Positions 7,554 through 13,454 of a DNA stretch of 22,942 nucleotides are shown one piece after another. How positions within the stretch are numbered: the first letter of the stretch is position 1; each line of letters begins with the position of its first letter. Origin of the DNA: JAQBZY01 sp038117205. Lineage in GTDB: Bacteria; Pseudomonadota; Alphaproteobacteria; Rhodospirillales; Casp-alpha2. The stretch covers positions 1 to 22,942 of the forward strand of contig JAYOFL010000053.1 in the NCBI GenBank assembly GCA_038117205.1, in the 5' to 3' direction. The notes under the pieces were generated by a model. The model was not told the DNA's origin and made no database searches. It saw only the letters and a list, made by a program, of their open reading frames with translations. Both the position numbers and the translations under genes were made by a program.

Positions 7554-8035
7554 GAGCCGCTCGACCCGCCCATCTGCGACTGGATGTAGTTCTGCAATCC
7601 GACCTGTTCGATCAGGCCGAGTTGCTGCTCAAGCCAGTGCGCGTGGTCTTCTTCCGTGTCCTGCAACAGCTCGACCAGCATGTCGCGCGTGACGAAATCC
7701 CTTTCCGCTTCGCAGAGCACGATCGCCGCCTTCAGCGCCTTGACCACGGAGATCTCGTAGTCGAGGTCGTTCTTCAGCATCTGCGGCACGTCCTTGCCGA
7801 TCTTCAGCTTGCCGCGCGACGCCACGTCCGGCGTGCCTTCCAGCATCAGGATGCGCTCGATCAGACGCGCCGCGTGGCCGAGCTCGTCGTCGCGTTCGTG
7901 ATCGATCCGCTCGTGGAGTGCGTTGAGGCCCCAGTCCTGGTACATCCGCGAATGGACGAAGTACTGGTCGGCGGCGCTGAGCTCCCCGGTCAGGAGGGAA
8001 TTCAACGTCGAGATTACCTTCTTGCTGCCGCGCAT
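7550..8035 (-). CDS. bfr: Bacterioferritin with haem-ligand Met replaced by Leu
   Basis: 161 residues, the usual length. Bacterioferritin forms a 24-subunit iron-storage shell and oxidises Fe(II) at a dinuclear site. The ferroxidase ligands are all present: E18 (LTGELSAADQYF), E51 and H54 (DELGH), E94 (DLDYE) and the ExxH pair E128/H131, the last shifted by a one-residue insertion (T127) relative to Escherichia coli. At position 52, where E. coli has the haem-ligating Met of DEMKH, this protein has Leu (codon CTC). A homomer should therefore not bind haem in the usual way, although it could mix with a second subunit elsewhere. The start is ATG 8035, with AAGGAG upstream; the longer open frame to 9025 is the shadow of the sulfotransferase. 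It is divergent from the broken sulfotransferase gene. Confidence 0.92.
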   Translation of the reverse strand: MRGSKKVISTLNSLLTGELSAADQYFVHSRMYQDWGLNALHERIDHERDDELGHAARLIERILMLEGTPDVASRGKLKIGKDVPQMLKNDLDYEISVVKALKAAIVLCEAERDFVTRDMLVELLQDTEEDHAHWLEQQLGLIEQVGLQNYIQSQMGGSSGS

Positions 8036-8143
8036 GTTCGTTCTCCTTGCCGCGCCCGGGTACGCATCCGCTCGGGCGTTCACCCCTTCGCACGGCCGTC
8101 GCGATGCAACCGCCATGCGTTCCGCCATGATAGTCCCGCGCCG

Positions 8144-8173
8144 GAACCGATTGAAACCCGCGATTTTCGGTTC
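8144..8173. repeat. Inverted repeat in the bfr/sulfotransferase divergent gap
   Basis: GAACCGA (8144-8150) and TCGGTTC (8167-8173) are perfect inverted copies whose starts lie 23 bp apart. They lie in the 198-bp gap between bfr and the sulfotransferase gene. This may be a regulator site, but a 7-bp match in GC-rich DNA can arise by chance. I see nothing else clear in this gap. Confidence 0.25.
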
Positions 8174-8233
8174 GCTAGACGCGCGTTTGGCCGCTAAGTT
8201 GGCGGTGTCGAAAATTTGGAGGTCCGCTCCCCC

Positions 8234-9106
8234 ATGCGACCTGCCGTTCTCTGTACGCTGCCCCGGTCGGGGACCTGGTACACGTTCTATTTTCTCGAGT
8301 TCTTCAATTCGTTCCTGTCGCAGACGGGTCTGGCGATCAAGACGCAGCACCATTACGAGGAATACCCGGCGCTCGGCTTCCGAAAGTTCCACAGTCACAC
8401 GATCTTTCCGGGCTTCGTGGAGGATTACGACGGACCGCTGCGCGCCGCCTGGGACGATCTCAAGTTTCATCATCCCGGTGCCAACTTCGCCTACGACGAA
8501 ATCGCGTCCCGCGCCGACGAGTTCTATCCGGCGCGGAACCCGGACGCCCGCGTCGTGTATCTCTATCGGAACCCGCTCGATCAGAGCGTGTCGCTTTTTC
8601 ACCATTAGCGCGAAAGCATCGCCGAAACCCTCGACGCGCCGGTGCTTCGCTATGATGACGGCGGGGAGGAACGCCCCATCGAGGACCCGGCCACGTTCAT
8701 GCGGCAGAAGGGCATCGATTCCTTCATCAAGCACTACTTCACGTTCTGGGCGATGCGGCCGCAGTTCCCCGGGCAATGCATGATGATCGCGTATGAGGAT
8801 CTGGTCCGCGATCCCGAGGGCAAGTTCACCGAGATGCTGGATTTCCTGGGCTACACCGTCGCCGGACCGGAAGCCGCCGAGGCGATGCAGCTTGCCCTCA
8901 AATACGCTTCCATGCCGGCGCTGAAGCAGTTCGAGGAACAGCTCGGCCGGTCCCTCGCCAACGACCGCGCCGCCGCCGGCAAGAGCCTCATGCACGGCGG
9001 CGAGTCCGGCAAGTGGCGTCGCCATCTCGACGACGGCGACGTCGCCTTCGCCGAGGAGCGCTTGGCCCGCTTCGGCCTGAAGCTCTCGGACTTCGTCCTC
9101 GGCTAG
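8234..9106 (+). pseudogene. Sulfotransferase domain gene interrupted by an in-frame TAG
   Basis: One reading frame of 291 codons carries a full cytosolic sulfotransferase-like protein but has TAG at codon 125 (8606-8608). Before the stop are the 5'-phosphosulfate loop (LPRSGTWYTFYFLEFF) and the 3'-phosphate motif (VVYLYRNPLDQSVSLFHH). After it are MIAYEDLVRDPEGKFTEMLDFLGY and the C-terminal GESGKWRRHL, which matches the family's GxxGxWK region. Such enzymes move sulfate from PAPS to an acceptor. The frame is unchanged on both sides, so a single C-to-T change from CAG would explain the break. TAG is the normal stop of four genes here, so recoding is unlikely. GGAGG at 8218-8222 supports the ATG start. 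No ribosome site supports a restart after the TAG. A sequencing error is possible. Confidence 0.85.
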
Positions 9107-9121
9107 AACGCTACGGAATTT

Positions 9122-9718
9122 TCAGGCGATGGCGGCCGGGTCGCGAACGATGATGGCGAAGCGGTCGGAGAGCTCCACCAGCGCCACGTCGTTGACGATC
9201 TGCGCCGCGACCGCGCCGCCCTTGCCGTCCGGCAGGTCGCGGCTGGCGCAGGTCGTGGCGTCGATGGTGACGCGGTAGCCGAGATCGAGGGCCGCGCGGG
9301 CCGTCGAGCTCAGACACATGTGCGTCATGAAGCCGGCGAGGATCAGGTTCTTGCGGCCGGTTTCCTTGAGGCGCGCGTCGAGATCGGTGCCGGCGAAGCT
9401 GTTCGGCAGCCCCTTCTCGATCACCGGCTCCCCGGCGTCGGGGGCCAGCGCGTCGACGATGGCGCCGCGCGGCGCGGCGCGGTCGAAGGGTCCGCCTTCC
9501 CGCCCCTTGTGGGCAATGTGAAAGACGGGCGCACCGGCGGCGCGGGCCTTGGCGAGCAGCCGCTTGGCGCTTTCGACGGCGGCCGGCGCGTCCGGCAGCG
9601 CCAGGGGGCCGGACATGTATTCGTTCTGATAGTCGATGAGAACCAGGGCCGCCTCGGCGAGGGCCGCCGGCGTCAGGTCGGCGCCCGCGAGCTGTAACAG
9701 TGTCTTCGGTTCCGGCAT
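9122..9718 (-). CDS. Isochorismatase-family cysteine hydrolase
   Basis: 198 residues with the family triad D29 (LVLIDYQNEY), K102 (VIEKGLPNSF) and C135 (GFMTHMCLSSTARAA). The family hydrolyses amides or vinyl ethers such as nicotinamide, N-carbamoyl compounds or isochorismate; residues around the site do not reveal the substrate. ATG 9718 is preceded by GGAGAGGAAG; the frame extends further upstream but without family similarity. It is divergent from xsc across a 388-bp gap with several candidate regulatory sites, so it might share control with xsc. It converges on the broken sulfotransferase gene, 15 bp apart. Confidence 0.85.
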   Translation of the reverse strand: MPEPKTLLQLAGADLTPAALAEAALVLIDYQNEYMSGPLALPDAPAAVESAKRLLAKARAAGAPVFHIAHKGREGGPFDRAAPRGAIVDALAPDAGEPVIEKGLPNSFAGTDLDARLKETGRKNLILAGFMTHMCLSSTARAALDLGYRVTIDATTCASRDLPDGKGGAVAAQIVNDVALVELSDRFAIIVRDPAAIA

Positions 9719-9827
9719 GGCTTCCTCTCCAGTGTTCTTCGTTGGCGCCACCTTGCCCGGGATCGCTTGGCAACGCACGCGCGTTCCGCGCAACGCACCG
9801 ATGCGAATGGGCGGACGCCACTCGGCC

Positions 9828-9860
9828 CTGGACCCACGGAAAGGCGTCATCTGGACCTAA
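9828..9860 (+). promoter_or_regulatory. Candidate TauR direct-repeat box pair upstream of xsc
   Basis: CTGGACCCAC (9828-9837) and CTGGACCTAA (9851-9860) are direct repeats with starts 23 bp apart. The second matches the CTGGACYTAA element that I recall for Rhodobacter capsulatus TauR at all ten positions and the first at eight. The tpa side has a pair with the same spacing and orientation relative to its gene. A weaker partial copy, CTGGACAGGA, begins at 9892. The pair is 247 bp upstream of the xsc start. Confidence 0.7.
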
Positions 9861-9921
9861 GGACCGCCCCGGTTATGCCGGAATCTGGCCCCTGGACAGG
9901 ACGCCGCGATCCCGGCCGGCC

Positions 9922-9950
9922 TTGACCGGTGACGGTTTCTCTGGCATACA
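9922..9950 (+). promoter_or_regulatory. Possible sigma-70 promoter for xsc
   Basis: TTGACC (9922-9927) is followed after 17 bp by CATACA (9945-9950). The -35 is strong and the -10 is weak (three of six consensus positions); a TACACT at 9947-9952 is an alternative with 19-bp spacing. Transcription would start near 9957, inside the palindrome that follows, leaving an untranslated leader of about 150 nt. Confidence 0.4.
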
Positions 9951-9951
9951 C

Positions 9952-9980
9952 TGTCCCAAAATATGGGACAAATTGTCTCA
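9952..9980. promoter_or_regulatory. Three half-site operator TGTCCCA/TGGGACA/TGTCTCA upstream of xsc
   Basis: TGTCCCA (9952-9958) and TGGGACA (9964-9970) form a perfect 7-bp inverted repeat around AAATA. TGGGACA also pairs with TGTCTCA (9974-9980) at 6 of 7 positions, and the two TGTC half-sites lie 22 bp apart, two helical turns. The site overlaps the likely transcription start, as a repressor site would. I do not recognise the regulator. An AT-rich stretch with a direct ATTGAAT repeat (9984-9998) follows. Confidence 0.55.
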
Positions 9981-10007
9981 TTATTGAATATATTGAATGT
10001 GCCTGCG

Positions 10008-10036
10008 CCGCCCGCCAAGGTCGGAAGCGCGGGCGG
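10008..10036 (+). other. Hairpin in the xsc leader
   Basis: CCGCCCGC (10008-10015) and GCGGGCGG (10029-10036) can form an 8-bp stem with a 13-nt loop. It lies about 70 nt before the xsc start, with no T-run after it. It may stabilise the leader or mean nothing in GC-rich DNA. Confidence 0.3.
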
Positions 10037-10106
10037 GTCTTAGGACATCGTTGGCATACGGCGCCCGCCGCGGCGAACGATCGGTCGAGGGAGAGGAAAC
10101 CTACAC

Positions 10107-11885
10107 ATGACCAAGATGACCACGGAAGAAGCCTTCGTGAAGGTTCTGCAGATGCACGGCATCGAGCATGCCTTCGGCATCATCGGCTCGGCCTTCATGC
10201 CGATCTCGGATCTATTTCCGAGGGCCGGCATCAAGTTTTGGGACGTGGCGCACGAAACCAATGGCGGCCTGATCTGCGACGGCTACACCCGCGCGTCCGG
10301 CAAGATGGCGATGGCCATCGCGCAGAACGGCCCGGGCGTCACCGGCTTCGTCACCGCCATCAAGACCGCTTATTGGAATCACACGCCGATGCTGCTGGTG
10401 ACGCCGCAGGCGGCCAACAAGACCATCGGCCAGGGCGGCTTCCAAGAAGTGAACCAGATGCCGATGTTCTCGGAAATGGTCTGCTACCAGGAAGAAGTCC
10501 GCGACGCGTCGCGCATCGCCGAAGTCCTCAACCGCGTCATCGAGAAGTCCTGGCGCGGTTCCGCGCCGGCGCACATCAACGTGCCGCGCGACTATTGGAC
10601 GCAGGTGATCGACATCGACTTGCCGCAGATCGTCCGCTTCGAGCGTCCGTCCGGCGGTAAGAACGCCATCGCCGAAGCCGCCAAGCTGCTCTCTGACGCC
10701 AAGTTCCCGGTGATCCTGAACGGCGCCGGCGTCGTCATCGGCGGCGCCATTCCGGCGTCCAAGGCGCTGGCGGAACGGCTCGACGCGCCGGTCTGCTGCG
10801 GCTATCAGCACAACGACGCCTTCCCGGGCTCGCACCCGCTGTCCGCCGGCCCGCTCGGCTACAACGGCTCGAAGGCGGCGATGGAGCTGATCTCCAAGGC
10901 CGACGTCGTGCTGGCGCTGGGCACCCGCCTCAACCCGTTCTCGACGCTGCCGGGTTACGGCATCGACTACTGGCCGAAGACCGCCAAGATCATCCAGGTC
11001 GACATCAACGCCGACCGCATCGGTCTGACCAAGAAGGTCTCCGTCGGTATCCAGGGCGACGCCAAGCAGGTCGCCGAGCAGATCCTGGCGCTGCTCTCCA
11101 AGACCGCCGGCGATGCCGGCCGCGCCGAGCGCAAGGCGCTGATCCATCAAACCAAGTCGGCGTGGTTGCAGACACTGTCGTCCATGGACCACGAGGACGA
11201 CGATCCGGGCACGACCTGGAACGAGCGCGCCCGCAAGAAGGATCCGGAATACATGTCGCCGCGTCAGGCATGGCGAGCGATCCAGGCCGGTCTGCCGAAG
11301 GACGCCATCATCTCGTCCGACATCGGCAACAACTGCGCCATTGGCAACGCCTACCCGACCTTCGAGGAAGGCCGCAAGTATCTGGCGCCGGGCCTGTTCG
11401 GTCCGTGCGGCTACGGCTTCCCGTCGATCATGGGCGCCAAGATCGCCAAGCCGGACGTGCCCTGCGTCGGTTTCGCCGGCGACGGCGCTTTCGGCATTTC
11501 CATGAACGAAATGGGCTCGATCGGCCGCGAGGACTGGCCGGGCATCACCATGGTCATCTTCCGCAACTACCAATGGGGCGCGGAAAAGCGCAACACAACG
11601 CTGTGGTACGAAGACAACTTCGTCGGCACCGAACTGAACCGGAACCTCAGCTACGCCAAGGTCGCCGAAGGCTGCGGCCTCAAGGGCGTGCAGGTGAAGA
11701 CGCAGCAGGAGCTGACCGACGCGCTCAAGAAGTCGTGCGAAGACCAGAAGAAGGGCATCACGACCTTCATCGAAGTGCTGCTGAACCAGGAACTGGGCGA
11801 ACCGTTCCGCCGCGACGCCATGAAGAAGCCGGTCGCGGTCGCGGGCATCGACCCGAAGGACTTCCGGCCGCAGCAGCCGATGTGA
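10107..11885 (+). CDS. xsc: Sulfoacetaldehyde acetyltransferase
   Basis: 592 residues, the family's usual length. Xsc is a cytoplasmic thiamine-diphosphate enzyme that converts sulfoacetaldehyde and phosphate to sulfite and acetyl phosphate, the step that breaks the C-S bond in taurine and related C2 sulfonate pathways. The N-terminus (MTTEEAFVKVLQMHGIEHA, then FGIIGSAFMPISDLFP) is diagnostic of Xsc. Other family blocks are AQNGPG, KTAYWNHTP, TPQAANKTIGQGGFQEV, PRDYWTQVIDI and NYQWGAEKRN. E50 is the cofactor-activating glutamate, and GDG with D459 begins the diphosphate/Mg motif. The start has AGAGG about 10 nt upstream. It is separated from pta by an intrinsic terminator. Upstream sites suggest TauR activation plus a second regulator. 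Confidence 0.97.
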   Translation: MTKMTTEEAFVKVLQMHGIEHAFGIIGSAFMPISDLFPRAGIKFWDVAHETNGGLICDGYTRASGKMAMAIAQNGPGVTGFVTAIKTAYWNHTPMLLVTPQAANKTIGQGGFQEVNQMPMFSEMVCYQEEVRDASRIAEVLNRVIEKSWRGSAPAHINVPRDYWTQVIDIDLPQIVRFERPSGGKNAIAEAAKLLSDAKFPVILNGAGVVIGGAIPASKALAERLDAPVCCGYQHNDAFPGSHPLSAGPLGYNGSKAAMELISKADVVLALGTRLNPFSTLPGYGIDYWPKTAKIIQVDINADRIGLTKKVSVGIQGDAKQVAEQILALLSKTAGDAGRAERKALIHQTKSAWLQTLSSMDHEDDDPGTTWNERARKKDPEYMSPRQAWRAIQAGLPKDAIISSDIGNNCAIGNAYPTFEEGRKYLAPGLFGPCGYGFPSIMGAKIAKPDVPCVGFAGDGAFGISMNEMGSIGREDWPGITMVIFRNYQWGAEKRNTTLWYEDNFVGTELNRNLSYAKVAEGCGLKGVQVKTQQELTDALKKSCEDQKKGITTFIEVLLNQELGEPFRRDAMKKPVAVAGIDPKDFRPQQPM

Positions 11886-11933
11886 TCGACGAAAAGACGG
11901 TGTCCTCCCTGATACCTGTCTAACCTCGGAAAA

Positions 11934-11964
11934 GGGCCGGCGCATGCGCCGGCCCGCTTTTTTT
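11934..11964 (+). terminator. Strong intrinsic terminator between xsc and pta
   Basis: A perfect 22-nt palindrome (11934-11955; half GGGCCGGCGCA) gives a 9-bp GC stem with a 4-nt loop. It is followed by GC and seven T (11958-11964). The pta start is only 14 nt past the T-run. It should end most xsc transcripts, so pta depends on read-through or its own promoter. Confidence 0.9.
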
Positions 11965-11978
11965 AGTAGGATGCGGAC

Positions 11979-12905
11979 ATGCTGAGCGACCACCCCTTCG
12001 AAGTCCCGCAATCGCTGATGACCCGCGCGACGGCGCATCCGGCGCGGCCGATGGCGGTCGCCGGCGCCGACCATCCTGTGGCGCTCCTAAGCGCCAAGCA
12101 GGCCGCCGACGCCGGCCTGATCGAGCCGGTGCTGATCGGCGATCCGGCCGACATCCGCCGCCTGGCGCGCGAGATCGACTGGGACGTCTCGCACATCCGC
12201 ACCGTCGCCTCCGGCCCGGAAGAAAAGGCCGCCGCCACCGCCGCGGCGCTCGCCGCCGGCAACGAGGTGGCGTCGATCATGAAGGGGCACGTGCATACGG
12301 ACGCCCTGATGAGGGCGCTCGTCGCCAAGGACGCCGGGCTCCGCACGGGACGGCGTTTCAGCCACGTCTTTCACATGACCGTGCCGGGATCGGACCGGGC
12401 GCTCATGATCACCGACGGCGCCGTCAACGTGGCGCCGGACGAACGGACCATGATGGACATCGTCGGCAACTCCGTCGATCTGGCGCATTCGCTTGGCTAC
12501 GCGGAACCGAAGGTCGCCATGCTGTCGGGATCGGAATCGGTGCTGCCGTCCATGCCGTCGACGCAATTGGCGCGGCGCATCGTCGAGCGCGCCAACGCGG
12601 GCGAGATTTCGGGCGCCCTGGTCGACGGGCCGTTCGGCTTCGACAACGCCGTGTCGCCGGCCGCCGCTCAGCTCAAGAAGATCGAAAGCCCGGTCGCCGG
12701 CGACGCCGACATCCTGGTGGTGCCGAACATCGAGATGGGCAACGGGCTCTTCAAGATGCTGGTCTATTTCCGGAGCGGTCTCGCCGCCGGCGTGGTGCTC
12801 GGCGCCAAGGTGCCGGTGGTGCTGACCAGCCGCGCCGACCCGCCGGAAGCTCGGCTCGCCGCCGCCGCCGTCGCGGCCATTCATGCGGGGTCGGTAAGCA
12901 CATAA
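11979..12905 (+). CDS. pta: Phosphate acetyltransferase (PTA/PTB family)
   Basis: 308 residues of the short phosphate acetyl/butyryltransferase type, without the regulatory N-terminal domain of the long E. coli Pta. It would convert acetyl phosphate and CoA to acetyl-CoA, the step after Xsc. Family blocks include IMKGHVHTDALMRAL, SHVFHM, ITDGAVNVAPD, SGSESVLPSMPST, DGPFGFDNAVSP, PVAGDADILVVPNIEMGN and KVPVVLTSRADPPEARL. Sequence type alone would also allow butyryl phosphate; adjacency to xsc favours acetyl. A TAGGA-like ribosome site (11967-11971) overlaps the end of the terminator region. It converges on the NTF2-like gene, with a REP-like palindrome between them. Confidence 0.9.
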   Translation: MLSDHPFEVPQSLMTRATAHPARPMAVAGADHPVALLSAKQAADAGLIEPVLIGDPADIRRLAREIDWDVSHIRTVASGPEEKAAATAAALAAGNEVASIMKGHVHTDALMRALVAKDAGLRTGRRFSHVFHMTVPGSDRALMITDGAVNVAPDERTMMDIVGNSVDLAHSLGYAEPKVAMLSGSESVLPSMPSTQLARRIVERANAGEISGALVDGPFGFDNAVSPAAAQLKKIESPVAGDADILVVPNIEMGNGLFKMLVYFRSGLAAGVVLGAKVPVVLTSRADPPEARLAAAAVAAIHAGSVST

Positions 12906-12911
12906 ATTTCC

Positions 12912-13011
12912 CGTCATTCCGGGCCGAGCACAGCGAGGTCCCGGAATCCACCGCTCGAAGAGTGGACCCGGACCCCGGATTAAATCCGGGGCGGGCAAGC
13001 CCGGGGTGACG
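12912..13011. repeat. REP-like palindromic element between convergent genes
   Basis: Outer arms CGTCATTCCGGG (12912-12923) and CCCGGGGTGACG (13000-13011) are inverted copies with 10 of 12 positions matching. Inside are ATTCCGGG/CCCGGAAT (12916-12923 and 12940-12947) and CCCCGGAT-TAA-ATCCGGGG (12973-12991). It lies between the convergent pta and NTF2-like genes and could act as a two-way terminator. The ends resemble those of the element at 17049-17124. Confidence 0.75.
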
Positions 13012-13040
13012 CATGGGCGAGTGTATCGCCGCTGCGGAGT

Positions 13041-13454
13041 TTAGTGCAGCGGTCCGCTGCGGCGGGTCGCCGGCGTCTCGGCGGGCGGCGGCGCGGCCGG
13101 GCACGGCCCCGCCTGATGGAACGTCATGCGCCAACGGCCGCCTTCGCGCGTGAAGGCGTTGGTGGCGGCGAGCGCGTTCTCGCCGAACGTCTCGAAGCAG
13201 ACGACGAGCCCGGCACCCGAGCGGCCGATCAGCCGGGGCGAGTGGAACGCCAGATTGACGACGCCCGGATCGGCCAGGATATCCCGCCAACTGTCGAGGA
13301 TCTCCTTGCGGTCGAAGATCGGCACGGCGCCCGGATGCAAACAGGCGACCGGCGCGCTTTTCGCCCAGACGTCGTCCATCGCCTTCACATCGCCAGACCG
13401 GAAGGCGGCGTAGAACGCCTCGTTCGCGAACAGGATGGCGTCGTCGTCGCTCAC
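13041..13454 (-). CDS. NTF2/SnoaL-like small protein
   Basis: 137 residues with the cone-fold pattern of the NTF2/SnoaL superfamily: an N-terminal helix with FYAAFRSGDVKAMDDVWA, then CLHPG, a WRDIL helix and the strand VVCFETFGENALAATNAFTREGGRWRM, given in sections. The superfamily includes small isomerases, hydrolases and non-catalytic partners, so no reaction can be named. The start is GTG at 13454, and its GTGA overlaps the TGA stop of the upstream ThDP enzyme by 4 nt. Translation should be coupled, implying a shared pathway or complex. The last 25 residues are Pro/Ala-rich and probably disordered. Confidence 0.75.
   Translation of the reverse strand: MSDDDAILFANEAFYAAFRSGDVKAMDDVWAKSAPVACLHPGAVPIFDRKEILDSWRDILADPGVVNLAFHSPRLIGRSGAGLVVCFETFGENALAATNAFTREGGRWRMTFHQAGPCPAAPPPAETPATRRSGPLH

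Noticed and set aside
8606..8608. TAG read as pyrrolysine or by general stop-codon reassignment
   Set aside because: TAG ends four other reading frames or genes here (7550, 7551, 9104, 21636) at normal family lengths, and no pyl gene is seen.
8036..9025. Upstream extension of bacterioferritin to 9025
   Set aside because: It runs antisense to the sulfotransferase gene; ATG 8035 gives the exact family N-terminus with AAGGAG upstream.
10008..10036. Riboswitch in the xsc leader
   Set aside because: Only one simple hairpin is visible; I recognise no conserved aptamer or expression platform.
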